A stretch of DNA of 64,000 nt from positions 1-64,000 of the forward strand of contig NZ_BHVX01000004.1 in assembly GCF_003851545.1 (NCBI RefSeq), given 5' to 3'. The notes beneath the pieces were generated by a model that was given only the letters and a program-made list of their open reading frames with translations, was not told the DNA's origin and made no database searches. Source of the DNA: Ralstonia sp. SET104. Its GTDB lineage: Bacteria > Pseudomonadota > Gammaproteobacteria > Burkholderiales > Burkholderiaceae. The position numbers were made by a program, and so were the translations under genes. Below, piece after piece: positions 9,130 through 20,483 of the stretch. Numbering within the stretch: the stretch's first letter is position 1; each line of letters starts with the position of its first letter.

Positions 9130-10126
9130 TTCCACCCTGTCTCCGACGCCGCCCGCTGCGCCTGCCAGCACGCGCGCCGCGCTGGGCATGTCGCTTGGCG
9201 CAATCGGCGGGCTGCTGGCCGCGTTGATCGCCATGCTGGTGTTGTTCAGCACACTCTCGCCGACATTCTTCTCGCCGCCCACGTTCACGACCATTGCCAA
9301 CGAAATTCCCGACCTGCTGGTCATGGCCGTCGGCATGACCTTCATTCTGATGATCGGTGGCATTGATTTGTCGGTCGGCTCGGTGCTGGCGCTGGCGGCT
9401 TCGGTGCTGTCGGTTGCCATGACCAAGTTCGGCTGGGGCCTGTTGCCGGCGGCATTGGCAGGCGTCGTCCTGGCAACGGCAGCCGGCACGCTCACGGGTG
9501 CGGTGACGGTGCACTGGGGCATCCCTTCATTCATCGTGTCGCTGGGTGTACTGGAGATGGCGCGCGGCCTCGCCTACAGCCTTACCGATTCGCGCACTGT
9601 GTACATCGGCAGCGCGGTCGACTGGCTGGCCAACCCGATCGCACTAGGCATTGCGCCATCGTTCCTGATTGCGATTGTTATCACGGTCGTTGGCCAGATC
9701 GTACTGGTACGCACGGTGTTTGGGCGCTACCTCGTGGCCATCGGCACCAATGAAGAAGCCGTGCGGCTGGCGGGCGTCAACCCGCGCCCCTACAAGATCG
9801 CGGTGTTCGCGCTGATGGGCCTGCTCTCGGGCCTGGCTGCGCTGTTCCAGGTGTCGCGCCTGGAGGCGGCCGACCCGAATGCCGGCGTCGGCATGGAACT
9901 GCAAGTGATCGCTGCGGTGGTGATCGGCGGCACGAGCCTGATGGGCGGACGCGGGTCGGTCGCGCGCACGCTGTTCGGCGTGCTGATCATCTCGGTGCTC
10001 GAATCGGGCCTCGCACAGATCGGCGCTTCCGAACCCACCAAACGGATCATCACGGGCGCGGTCATTGTCGCGGCCGTGGTCATGGATACCTATCGCACCC
10101 GCCGCAACCGCACCAAGCCACACTGA
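9119..10126 (+). CDS. rbsC: Sugar ABC transporter permease (RbsC type)
   Basis: This 335-aa inner-membrane permease belongs to the BPD_transp_2 family. Its hydrophobic segments cover almost the whole protein after a short polar N-terminus. Family signatures are GMTFILMIGGIDLSVGSVLAL and the EAA-like loop GTNEEAVRLAGVNPRPYKIAVF. The chosen ATG lies inside the end of the ATPase gene, indicating coupled translation. Confidence 0.92.
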   Translation: MRSDSTLSPTPPAAPASTRAALGMSLGAIGGLLAALIAMLVLFSTLSPTFFSPPTFTTIANEIPDLLVMAVGMTFILMIGGIDLSVGSVLALAASVLSVAMTKFGWGLLPAALAGVVLATAAGTLTGAVTVHWGIPSFIVSLGVLEMARGLAYSLTDSRTVYIGSAVDWLANPIALGIAPSFLIAIVITVVGQIVLVRTVFGRYLVAIGTNEEAVRLAGVNPRPYKIAVFALMGLLSGLAALFQVSRLEAADPNAGVGMELQVIAAVVIGGTSLMGGRGSVARTLFGVLIISVLESGLAQIGASEPTKRIITGAVIVAAVVMDTYRTRRNRTKPH

Positions 10127-10144
10127 GAGACCGAGGAGATCGTC

Positions 10145-11185
10145 ATGGCAACCATCAAGGACGTGGCCGCACTGGCCGGAGTTTCGTTCACCACCGTCTC
10201 GCACGTCATCAACAACACGAGGCCAGTCAACGCCGAGACCCGCAAGCGCGTGGAAGAGGCCATCCGTGCCACGCGCTACGTGCCCAGCGCCGTGGCGCGT
10301 TCGCTCAAGCACCGCACCACGCGCACCATCGGCGTGCTCGTGCCCACCGCCACCAACCCGTACTTTGCGGAGCTGGCGCGCGGCATTGAAGACGTGTGCG
10401 CGGCTGCCGGCTACAGCGTCATACTTTGCAATTCCGATGACGACCCGCGCAAGCAGCGCGACTACCTGCGCGTGCTGATGGAAAAGCGCGTCGACGGCAT
10501 CATCGTCAGCAGTGCCGGGCCCGACACGGCTTTGATCGAGGCGCTCGGCGAATCGGCCCTGCCAGTTGTGATGGTCGACCGCCCGACTGAAGGCATCCAT
10601 GCCGATCAGGTGCAAGTCGATCACGAAGAAGGCGCCTACATGGCGACCAAGCATCTGCTGGACCTTGGCCACCGCCGCATCGCCTGCATCAGCGGGCCGT
10701 CGGCGCTGAGCGTGACGGCCGAGCGCCTGGCAGGTTTCCATCGTGCGTTGCGCGAATCGGGCGTGCCAGAGGCCTCCGCCCGCATTGCCGAAGGCGATTT
10801 CACCAGCCCCGGCGGCTACCGCGCCGCGCGTCAACTGCTGACCGAAGGTGAGCTGCCCACCGCCATCTTTGCCGGCAATGATCTGATGGGCATCGGCGCG
10901 CTGCGTGCCGCGGCCGAGTTGGGCATTCCCGTGCCCAAGGCGCTGTCCGTGATCGGTTTTGACGACATCGAACTCAGTCGCTACGTCTATCCAGCGCTGT
11001 CCACCGTTGGCCAGTCGATCCGCCAACTGGGTGAGACCACCGCGCAAACGCTGCTCGAACACCTCGGTGACAACGCCTTGCGCCATCCCGTGGAAGAACC
11101 GCGCGCGCGCCGCATCGTGCTGCCGCCGCGCCTATCGCTGCGCGAGTCGACCGCCGAGCCCGAGCGCCCGGCACGCGCTGCCTGA
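10145..11185 (+). CDS. rbsR: LacI-family transcriptional regulator of the sugar operon
   Basis: The 346-aa regulator has the LacI HTH and hinge (ATIKDVAALAGVSFTTVSHV, then VARSLKHR) at residues 1-60. A periplasmic-binding-protein-like sensor follows (TIGVLVPTATNPYFAELARGIE ... IGFDDIELS). It lies 18 nt after the permease gene with GAGGAG before the ATG. It probably represses the operon through the palindrome upstream of the binding-protein gene, with the sugar or its phosphate as inducer. Confidence 0.9.
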   Translation: MATIKDVAALAGVSFTTVSHVINNTRPVNAETRKRVEEAIRATRYVPSAVARSLKHRTTRTIGVLVPTATNPYFAELARGIEDVCAAAGYSVILCNSDDDPRKQRDYLRVLMEKRVDGIIVSSAGPDTALIEALGESALPVVMVDRPTEGIHADQVQVDHEEGAYMATKHLLDLGHRRIACISGPSALSVTAERLAGFHRALRESGVPEASARIAEGDFTSPGGYRAARQLLTEGELPTAIFAGNDLMGIGALRAAAELGIPVPKALSVIGFDDIELSRYVYPALSTVGQSIRQLGETTAQTLLEHLGDNALRHPVEEPRARRIVLPPRLSLRESTAEPERPARAA

Positions 11186-11225
11186 TCCTGCATTCCTTTC
11201 ACGCTTTCAACGTAGTCCCGCCATC

Positions 11226-12188
11226 GTGGCAAAGCACCCTTCCGCCTCTCCTGTCTACCCTGCTGCCGACGTGCTGATCGTCGGCAGCCTGAATATGGAT
11301 CTCGTGATCCGCACACCGCGCCTGCCGCGTCCTGGGCAAACGGTTGCAGCGCCTGCGCTGGAAACCATCCCAGGTGGCAAGGGTGCCAACCAGGCCGTGG
11401 CCGCTGCACGCCTGGGCGCGCGTGTCGCCATGCTTGGATGCGTCGGCGATGACGCATACGGCACGGCACTGCGCGACGGCCTGCGCCGCGAGGGCGTGGA
11501 GACGTCGATGGTGTCTGCGCACGCTGGCGCCGCTACTGGCATCGCTTGCGTAACCGTGGCCAATAGCGGCCAGAACACCATCGTCATTGTGGCCGGCGCC
11601 AACGAATTGCTGACGCCGGCCATGATCGAAGCGCAGCGCTCCGCATTCGAGCGCGCACGCGTGATCGTCTGTCAGTTGGAATCCCCACCGGATGCGGTGG
11701 AATGCGCGCTCAAGCTGGGCCAGCGGTTGGGCAAGATCGTCATCCTGAACCCGGCGCCCGCCATCGGCCCGTTGCCTACGCCATGGATTGCGGCCTGCGA
11801 TTATCTGATCCCGAACGAGACCGAAGCCGCACTGCTGACGGCCCGCCCTGTCGATTCACCCGAAGCCGCGTTGGATGCTGCCGCAGATCTGCACGCGCAA
11901 GGTGCGCGGCACGTGATTGTCACGCTGGGCTCGCATGGCGTTGCTTACATGGATACCCACTCACGCTTGCTAATGCCGGCGCCCACCGTGCAGGCCATCG
12001 ACACCACGGCCGCCGGCGACACGTTTGTCGGTGCGCTGGCTGCGGCGCTGGCGGAAGATGCGGCACCCGATGTAGCCATTGAGTTCGGACAAGCCGCGGC
12101 GGCGGTGTCAGTCACCCGGCTGGGCGCGCAGCCGTCCATTCCGTTCCGTAGCGAGTTGGGCGCACCTGCCACACCCGTGACGCATTAG
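11226..12188 (+). CDS. rbsK: Ribokinase (PfkB family)
   Basis: This enzyme phosphorylates ribose at C5. From the GTG start it is 320 aa, close to the family's usual 305-310. Visible motifs are DVLIVGSLNMDLV at the N-terminus, GGKGANQAVAAARLG (PfkB signature 1, near residue 50) and DTTAAGDTFVGALA with the catalytic Asp (PfkB signature 2). No good ATG precedes the conserved part and the Shine-Dalgarno is weak, so the start is uncertain. The last 4 nt overlap the convergent gene. rbsD is missing from this operon. Confidence 0.9.
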   Translation: MAKHPSASPVYPAADVLIVGSLNMDLVIRTPRLPRPGQTVAAPALETIPGGKGANQAVAAARLGARVAMLGCVGDDAYGTALRDGLRREGVETSMVSAHAGAATGIACVTVANSGQNTIVIVAGANELLTPAMIEAQRSAFERARVIVCQLESPPDAVECALKLGQRLGKIVILNPAPAIGPLPTPWIAACDYLIPNETEAALLTARPVDSPEAALDAAADLHAQGARHVIVTLGSHGVAYMDTHSRLLMPAPTVQAIDTTAAGDTFVGALAAALAEDAAPDVAIEFGQAAAAVSVTRLGAQPSIPFRSELGAPATPVTH

Positions 12189-14272
12189 GCCGGCGTGCTG
12201 GTGCCGGGCGGCGCGCTCGCAGTCGGCGCGCGCGGCACCAGCAGGCACAGCGGGTCACGCACGATCCGTCGCAATACCGCGCCCGTAATGCGCCAGCGAT
12301 CCAGCCTGCGCAGGTTGCGCGAGCGCATCGCCATGCCAAACGCCAGCGCAAACGACACCGCGACGTTCAACACGCCCATCAGGGCGATGCCAGCCACCGC
12401 CAGCCAGAACGCGCCCGTGTGCATTACATCCGAGCCCAGCACACCGACGGCCGTCGCCACCGAACCCGTCGACAGTGTGACGTGACGCACTTCCAGATGC
12501 GGCCCGAAGAACGAGATGATCTCCGGCCCCAGCCCCAGCATAAAACCCAGCGACACGTTGGCGACAATGCCCGAGAGATTGCGCTTCCAGAAGTCTGCAA
12601 CGCGATGCGCGCCGCGCTCGCCCACCATGAAGCGCAGGCGCCGGTGGTAGGCAATCACATCGCCCACGCGATGCAGCGCGAACCAGTTGTCGGCCCAGCC
12701 TGCCGCCAGGCTCGATGCCCACAGCAGCACACCTGTGAAGGCTGCGTACAACGGCGTCAGGCCAAGAATCGAAAACGAATCGATCGTCGCCACCGCCTTC
12801 TCCGGCGAGATCAGATTCGCATGTAAAAAGCGCCCGGCCATCCACTGCACCAGGAACGCCACCGGCCCCACTGCCACGAGGTTGCCGGCAATCGCCGCCG
12901 CGTTGGAACGGATCATGGCGACGGTGTCGTCAACGAAGCGATCCAGCCCTTCGGGCCGGCTCACCTGATCGATCCGATGTGCCAGCGCGGGGGCTGTCAT
13001 CGCCGGCTGCTTGGTCGCCAGCGTGAAGTGCGCGAAGTGAATGCCAAGAAAGCTCACCGCATAGTTGATCGACGCGAAAAACCCTTCTGCCACGCGGCTC
13101 AGATGCGCGGCGGTAATGAAGAACTTGATGTAGACCGTGGCCACCGTGATGAGGCCGCCGCCGGCCGCCGCCTTCACCATGGCGCCATATTCCTTGCCGT
13201 CGCGGGTGATGTAGTGCTCGCCGGTCTCGGCGGAACGCTCGACCACCTTGCGTGCCAGATCGGCAAAAGTGGAACGGATCAGGTAGCCGACACTTCGGCG
13301 GTGCTGGCTGGCAGAAACCAATTCGGCCGTCAGATGCACGAAGCGGCGTGAGGCGCGCGCATCGGCCCAGGCGGTGAGCAGCAAGTCCAGACGGCCCAGC
13401 CACGCCTTCATGCGCTCGACCTGGAACACGACTTCAACCGAAACGCCGTTCTCATCCAGATGCTGATAAACGCTGGCCGTGGCCATGCGGCATTGGTCCA
13501 GCACGGCACGGAAGTAGTTGAGCTGCTGCCCCATGGCTTCGGGGCGGGCGGGCGCCTCGTCCGGCCGTTCAAGGAAGATGGCGTTGGCGGCATCGGCCAA
13601 CCGGTAGAACGGCGAGTCAGTGACTTCCGCATAGTCCATGCGCATACGGATACCGCGCGACAAGCCCGCCGCACGCACCTGGCTGATCAGGATCTGGATA
13701 CCCAGCCCCAAGCTGCGTTCCAGCCGTGTCTGGCCTGTCGTTTCATCTTCATCGCTCAGGCCGGCACGGAAGAGCGTGTGCAGACGCGTTACCAGTTCGT
13801 CGTCCAGGCCATCCACCCATTGCGCATCGGTCGGGCCAACAAACAGCAGTGCGAACAGCGTGGACAACTGCGCCTGATTGGGCGCGGGCGGCAGGAAGCG
13901 CGCCTGCCAGCGGTCAACCAATTCACCCCAGAAACCGGAGCGTGACGAGAGCCCCGTATCGCACAGCAGCGACACCGGATCGTTGTCCTGCATGATGCTG
14001 CGCAGCGTATGCCCGACCCGCTCGGCCAGCTCCGGGTTGTTCTCCAGCACCTGCAGCAGATAGCGCAGACGCGCGTAACGCCATGACTCTGATGTGGCCC
14101 CCGCAGGCCGATCGGCACGGCGCAGCCAGTACGCCAGCTCGATCAGCCATTCATTGCGTTCGGCCAGACTGCGCGTGGGCTCGAACTGCGCCAGGATGGC
14201 ATCGAGTTGATGGCTGGCGTGCCGGGAAGCGCGCCACTTGCGCCACGGATTGAGCAAAAAATTGAACATCAA
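12185..14272 (-). CDS. 'Site-specific recombinase' (SpecificRecomb/Gcr) family membrane protein
   Basis: This 695-aa protein matches the family annotated as site-specific recombinase (Pfam SpecificRecomb). The first about 350 residues are soluble and helical. The second half has roughly six hydrophobic stretches, e.g. GLITVATVYIKFFITAAH, NLVAVGPVAFLVQWMAG, GLTPLYAAFTGVLLWASSLA and FWLAVAGIALMGVLNVAVSF. I see no tyrosine- or serine-recombinase catalytic signature, so the family name may mislead; it looks like an integral membrane protein. It stands alone, downstream of uvrB on the same strand. Confidence 0.8.
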   Translation of the reverse strand: MMFNFLLNPWRKWRASRHASHQLDAILAQFEPTRSLAERNEWLIELAYWLRRADRPAGATSESWRYARLRYLLQVLENNPELAERVGHTLRSIMQDNDPVSLLCDTGLSSRSGFWGELVDRWQARFLPPAPNQAQLSTLFALLFVGPTDAQWVDGLDDELVTRLHTLFRAGLSDEDETTGQTRLERSLGLGIQILISQVRAAGLSRGIRMRMDYAEVTDSPFYRLADAANAIFLERPDEAPARPEAMGQQLNYFRAVLDQCRMATASVYQHLDENGVSVEVVFQVERMKAWLGRLDLLLTAWADARASRRFVHLTAELVSASQHRRSVGYLIRSTFADLARKVVERSAETGEHYITRDGKEYGAMVKAAAGGGLITVATVYIKFFITAAHLSRVAEGFFASINYAVSFLGIHFAHFTLATKQPAMTAPALAHRIDQVSRPEGLDRFVDDTVAMIRSNAAAIAGNLVAVGPVAFLVQWMAGRFLHANLISPEKAVATIDSFSILGLTPLYAAFTGVLLWASSLAAGWADNWFALHRVGDVIAYHRRLRFMVGERGAHRVADFWKRNLSGIVANVSLGFMLGLGPEIISFFGPHLEVRHVTLSTGSVATAVGVLGSDVMHTGAFWLAVAGIALMGVLNVAVSFALAFGMAMRSRNLRRLDRWRITGAVLRRIVRDPLCLLVPRAPTASAPPGTSTPA

Positions 14273-14380
14273 ACTCCCTGGATAACGAACACGTGCACCC
14301 AGCGCATGGGCCGGTGCCTGCTTAACGTGTCCCAGCTCCGAACAGGCGACGCGCGGCGCCTGAATATGATTTGAAATTGT

Positions 14381-14424
14381 GTCAAAACGAACTCACCGCC
14401 AGCTCCGCAGGAGGTGGCGGTGAG
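14381..14424 (-). terminator. Hairpin terminator after uvrB
   Basis: A 10-bp perfect stem (arms 14392-14401 and 14415-14424) encloses a second small stem CTCC-GCA-GGAG. On the minus strand it is followed by TTCGTTTTGA. It is the likely end of the uvrB transcript, although the U-tract is interrupted. Confidence 0.6.
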
Positions 14425-14452
14425 TATCCGACCCGTCAAATGGCCGCGCAGT

Positions 14453-16546
<2,094 letters not shown>

Positions 16547-16881
16547 GGCGGCGGGGCAGGATGGCAGCGCGGAAAGTCGACAAAAGTGACTCGCACGCCC
16601 CAGAAAATGAGGGCGGCAACGGCAATTGCAACCAATCTTTTAGTGTAGCGCGCCGTATCGACGACCCGTAGCAATGGTTTGGACACCCGAACCGGCCCCA
16701 TCTGTACCGGCCACCAAAACGCTTTGCACGCCTGTTCTGCAAGGTTTTCTCGGGCGATTAGAGTCCGTATTCGGTACAATTGCTCCCTTGTGTGAGCCGC
16801 ACCGGGCAACCCGCCCCGGAGTCCGCGCCGCACCGCCTGCAAGATCCCACCGAATTCCGAACCAACCGATCGAGACAATTC
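16547..16881. other. Divergent intergenic region uvrB / aminotransferase
   Basis: No gene is supported here. A TACAAT at 16775-16780 is a possible -10 for the aminotransferase, without a good -35. I looked for a CTG-N10-CAG LexA box for uvrB and found none. Confidence 0.5.
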
Positions 16882-18078
16882 ATGTCGCTTTTCTCCGCCG
16901 TCGAACTGGCCCCGCGCGACCCCATCCTTGGCCTGAATGAAGCCTTCAACGCCGACACTCGCAGCACCAAAGTGAACCTGGGCGTGGGCGTGTACTTCAC
17001 CGACGAAGGGAAAATTCCGGTGCTGCGCGCTGTACAGGAAGCCGAAAAGGCACGCCTGGCTGCTGCTGCCCCGCGCGGCTATCTGCCGATCGAAGGCATT
17101 GCCGCCTACGACCAGGCCGTGCAGAAGCTGCTGTTCGGCGCTGAATCGCCCCTCATCACCGAAGGCCGCGTGGTCACGGCGCAAGCCCTGGGCGGCACGG
17201 GCGCACTGAAGATCGGCGCCGACTTCCTCAAGCGCCTGTACCCGGACGCCAAGGTCGCCATTTCCGACCCGAGCTGGGAAAACCACCGCGCGCTGTTCGA
17301 GTCGGCCGGCTTTGAAGTCGTCAACTACGCGTACTACGATGCTCCGTCGCACGGCCTGAACTTTGCCGGCATGCTCGATTCGCTCAACAGCTACGCGCCG
17401 AACACAATCATCGTGCTGCACGCCTGCTGCCACAACCCGACCGGCGTGGACATGACCACCGACCAATGGAAGCAGGTCGTTGAAGTCATCAAGGCAAAGA
17501 ACCTGATTCCGTTCCTCGACATGGCCTACCAAGGCTTTGCCGACGGCATCCAGCAAGACGGCCTGGCCGTGCGCCTGTTTGCTGAATCGGGCCTGTCGTT
17601 CTTCGTGTCCAGCTCGTTCTCGAAGTCGTTCTCGCTGTACGGCGAGCGCGTCGGTGCACTGTCGATCGTGACGACCAGCAAGGACGAAGCTGCCCGCGTG
17701 CTGTCGCAAGTCAAGCGCGTGATCCGCACGAACTACTCCAACCCGCCGACGCACGGTGGCACGGTGGTCGCCAGCGTGCTGAACAGCCCCGAGCTGCGCG
17801 CGATGTGGGAGCAGGAACTGGGCGAAATGCGCGATCGCATCAAGTCGATGCGCAACGCGCTGGTCGACAAGCTGGCCGCCAAGGGCGTGAAGACCGACTT
17901 TTCTTTCGTGAAGGCGCAGCGCGGCATGTTCTCGTACTCGGGCCTGAGCTCCGCGCAAGTGGATCGTCTGCGTACCGAGCACGGCATCTACGCCGTGTCG
18001 ACCGGCCGCATCTGCGTGGCCGCGCTGAACACCCACAACATCGACGCGGTGGTAAACGCTATCGCTGATGTTCTGTAA
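16882..18078 (+). CDS. tyrB: Aromatic/aspartate aminotransferase (class I, family Ia)
   Basis: This PLP enzyme transfers amino groups between glutamate and aromatic 2-oxo acids or oxaloacetate. The 398-aa protein begins MSLFSAVELAPRDPILGLNEAF. Visible are the cofactor segment HNPTGVD, the PLP lysine K248 (SSSFSKSFSLYGERVGAL) and the carboxylate-binding Arg in STGRICVAALN. Sequence alone does not separate TyrB from AspC. The gene is monocistronic, with a terminator directly after it. Confidence 0.92.
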   Translation: MSLFSAVELAPRDPILGLNEAFNADTRSTKVNLGVGVYFTDEGKIPVLRAVQEAEKARLAAAAPRGYLPIEGIAAYDQAVQKLLFGAESPLITEGRVVTAQALGGTGALKIGADFLKRLYPDAKVAISDPSWENHRALFESAGFEVVNYAYYDAPSHGLNFAGMLDSLNSYAPNTIIVLHACCHNPTGVDMTTDQWKQVVEVIKAKNLIPFLDMAYQGFADGIQQDGLAVRLFAESGLSFFVSSSFSKSFSLYGERVGALSIVTTSKDEAARVLSQVKRVIRTNYSNPPTHGGTVVASVLNSPELRAMWEQELGEMRDRIKSMRNALVDKLAAKGVKTDFSFVKAQRGMFSYSGLSSAQVDRLRTEHGIYAVSTGRICVAALNTHNIDAVVNAIADVL

Positions 18079-18117
18079 GGTGATTCATACGTCGCTCATC
18101 TCAGAGCAATTGCAAAA

Positions 18118-18143
18118 AGAAAAGCGGCTTCGGCCGCTTTTTT
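18118..18143 (+). terminator. Terminator of the aminotransferase gene
   Basis: AAAGCGGC-TTCG-GCCGCTTT followed by further T residues: an 8-bp stem, tetraloop and six-T run, 40 nt after the stop codon. Confidence 0.92.
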
Positions 18144-18293
18144 GCTGCATCGGACTAGACTGACACGGGCGCATCATATAAGCGGCGCAACACTCTGTTA
18201 TCAGGGTTTATGCTGCATCGCAGTAACCTGCGCCCAGGTGCATAATCGTTTGCGCACCTTGCCCCCTCGCCGCCACCACAGACCGGTCCAGCC

Positions 18294-19565
18294 ATGCTTT
18301 ACCAGCTTCACGAATTCCAGCGCGCCCTGCTCAGCCCCATGACGGCTTGGGCCCAAGCGACTGCCAAGACCTTCACTAACCCCTTGAGCCCGCTGTCCCT
18401 GATGCCTGGCGCACAACGCTACGCTGCGGGCTACGAACTGCTGTATCGCCTGGGCAAGGAGTACGAAAAGCCGGAATTCGGCATCCGCTCCGTCAAGTCC
18501 AACGGCCGCGACATCCCGATCGTCGAACAGACCATCGTCGAGAAGCCGTTCTGCCGCCTGATCCGCTTCAAGCGCTACGCCGACGACGCCGAGACCATCA
18601 AGCTGCTCAAGGATGAGCCCGTCGTGCTGGTGTGCGCGCCGCTGTCGGGCCACCACTCCACGCTGCTGCGCGACACCGTGCGCACGCTGCTGCAAGATCA
18701 CAAGGTGTACGTCACCGACTGGATCGACGCCCGCATGGTGCCGGCCGAAGAAGGTGCCTTCCACTTGTCGGACTACATCAGCTATATCCGCGAATTTATC
18801 AACCACATCGGTGCTGACAAGCTGCACGTGATCTCGGTGTGTCAACCGACCGTGCCGGTGCTGGCGGCCATCTCGCTGATGGCCTCGGACGGCGAGAAAA
18901 CGCCCCGCACCATGACCATGATGGGCGGCCCGATCGACGCGCGTAAGAGCCCGACCGCCGTCAACTCGCTGGCGACCAACAAGTCGCACAGTTGGTTCGA
19001 GAACAACGTGATCTATACGGTGCCGGCAAACTACCCGGGCCATGGTCGCAGGGTGTATCCGGGCTTCCTGCAGCATGCTGGCTTCGTGGCGATGAACCCG
19101 GACCGCCACGTGTCGTCACACTACGATTACTACCTGAACCTGATCGAAGGCGACACGGAAGACGCTGAAGCTCACGTGCGCTTCTACGACGAGTACAACG
19201 CCGTGCTCGACATGGCCGCCGAGTATTACCTGGAGACCATCCGCGACGTGTTCCAGGAATTCCACCTGGCCAACGGCACGTGGGTGGTGGAAGGCAAGCC
19301 GGTACGCCCGCAGGACATTAAGGGCACCGCGCTGTTCACCATCGAAGGCGAGCTGGACGACATCTCCGGCAGCGGCCAAACCGAAGCCGCGCATGGCCTG
19401 TGCAGCGGCATCCCGAAGGCACACAAGCAGCATCTGACGGCGCCCAAGTGCGGCCACTACGGCATCTTCTCGGGCCGCCGCTGGCGCGAGCAGGTGTATC
19501 CGCAGTTGCGCGATTTCATCCGCCGCTACGACGAGAACGCACCACGCTTCAAGGCTGTCGCCTGA
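18294..19565 (+). CDS. phaZ: Intracellular polyhydroxybutyrate depolymerase
   Basis: This 423-aa cytoplasmic PHB depolymerase of the PhaZa1 type mobilises stored poly-3-hydroxybutyrate from carbonosome granules. The catalytic residues C183 (ISVCQPTVPVL), D355 (EGELDD) and H388 (CGHYG) fall at exactly the positions reported for the Ralstonia eutropha enzyme. There is no signal peptide, as expected for the intracellular class. The gene stands alone and implies that the host stores PHB. Confidence 0.95.
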   Translation: MLYQLHEFQRALLSPMTAWAQATAKTFTNPLSPLSLMPGAQRYAAGYELLYRLGKEYEKPEFGIRSVKSNGRDIPIVEQTIVEKPFCRLIRFKRYADDAETIKLLKDEPVVLVCAPLSGHHSTLLRDTVRTLLQDHKVYVTDWIDARMVPAEEGAFHLSDYISYIREFINHIGADKLHVISVCQPTVPVLAAISLMASDGEKTPRTMTMMGGPIDARKSPTAVNSLATNKSHSWFENNVIYTVPANYPGHGRRVYPGFLQHAGFVAMNPDRHVSSHYDYYLNLIEGDTEDAEAHVRFYDEYNAVLDMAAEYYLETIRDVFQEFHLANGTWVVEGKPVRPQDIKGTALFTIEGELDDISGSGQTEAAHGLCSGIPKAHKQHLTAPKCGHYGIFSGRRWREQVYPQLRDFIRRYDENAPRFKAVA

Positions 19566-19581
19566 GTCTGAAGCACACAAG

Positions 19582-19610
19582 AAAAAGCCTCGCTTCTTGC
19601 GAGGCTTTTT
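19582..19610. terminator. Bidirectional terminator between phaZ and the TetR gene
   Basis: AAAAAGCCTCGC and GCGAGGCTTTTT form a 12-bp stem with a TTCTT loop. It has a T-run on either strand, so it can end both phaZ and the convergent regulator gene. Confidence 0.9.
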
Positions 19611-19647
19611 TGCGCGATGACACTTCACTTCGGTCAATTCACGTCGA

Positions 19648-20343
19648 TCAATCCTTGGGCCGATCCAGATATGCCAGCAGCATCTTGATATGCAGTTGTG
19701 CAAACGCCTCGTGTTCATCGGCCGAGGCAATATCGCGGCCCACCACGGCGCTGATCGTGTAGCGGTTGGACAGCACGTAATAACCCAGCGCCGAGATCGT
19801 CAGATACAGGCGCGACACATCGATATCGTCGCGGAAGATGCCGGTACGCTGACCACGATCTACCACACCACGGAGCACGTCGATGACCGGATTGACCAGC
19901 TCCACCAAGTGCGGCGACGTCTTCAGGTGCCGCGCTTCGTGCAGGTTTTCACTGTTGAGCAGGCGGATGAACTCGGGATTCTCGTAGTAGAAATCCCAGA
20001 CGAAACGCGCGAGTTGGATGACTGCCTCACGCGGGTCCGACGACTCGATCTGCACCTGCTCTTCCGCCTCTTTAAAGCGAAAGTACATGTGCTCGAGCAC
20101 AGTCAGGAAGAGCTTTTCCTTGCTGCCGTAGTAGTAATAGAGCATGCGCTCATTGGTCTCGGCGCGGCGGGCGATGGCGTCGACACGGGCACCAGCAAAG
20201 CCGCCGCGCGAGAACTCTTCAACAGCAGCAGCGAGGATGCGTCGGCGCGTGCCGGCAGGGTCGCGACGCGCGCGGGGTGCGGCGGATTCGCCCAGGGCAT
20301 CGGCTTCGATATCCGGGAGCGGCGCGGCTGGATGAGGCGACAT
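19648..20343 (-). CDS. TetR/AcrR-family transcriptional regulator
   Basis: The 231-aa regulator has a TetR HTH at about residues 30-75 (TRRRILAAAVEEFSRGGFAG ... RMLYYYYGSKEKLF). A helical C-terminal ligand domain with aromatic residues (FVWDFYYENPEFIRLL) follows. The N-terminal 25 residues are Pro/Ala-rich, so a downstream start is conceivable. It is divergent from the rnfB-nth genes. The ligand is unknown. Confidence 0.88.
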   Translation of the reverse strand: MSPHPAAPLPDIEADALGESAAPRARRDPAGTRRRILAAAVEEFSRGGFAGARVDAIARRAETNERMLYYYYGSKEKLFLTVLEHMYFRFKEAEEQVQIESSDPREAVIQLARFVWDFYYENPEFIRLLNSENLHEARHLKTSPHLVELVNPVIDVLRGVVDRGQRTGIFRDDIDVSRLYLTISALGYYVLSNRYTISAVVGRDIASADEHEAFAQLHIKMLLAYLDRPKD

Positions 20344-20374
20344 GGCACGTCGGTCCGTTGAGAACGCGGGAATT

Positions 20375-20394
20375 ATGTCATAGGGTTACGACAT
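20375..20394. promoter_or_regulatory. Imperfect palindrome, possible TetR operator
   Basis: ATGTCATAG and TTACGACAT face each other across 2 bp and match at 7 of 9 positions as an inverted repeat. The site lies 31 bp upstream of the TetR gene in the divergent spacer, where an autoregulatory operator is expected. Confidence 0.4.
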
Positions 20395-20483
20395 GCTCCC
20401 CGCACGCGATGTCAGGGCATGCACGCCTTGCACGGTGACCAAATCGGCGATAATGGCAGGCTATTCAAACGACAAGTCCCACC

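Noticed and set aside
9644-11086. 480-codon open frame opposite the sugar permease and LacI genes
   Set aside because: Spans two conserved genes on the other strand; composition typical of a shadow.
16547-16881. LexA box upstream of uvrB
   Set aside because: Looked for CTG-N10-CAG on both strands and found no acceptable site.
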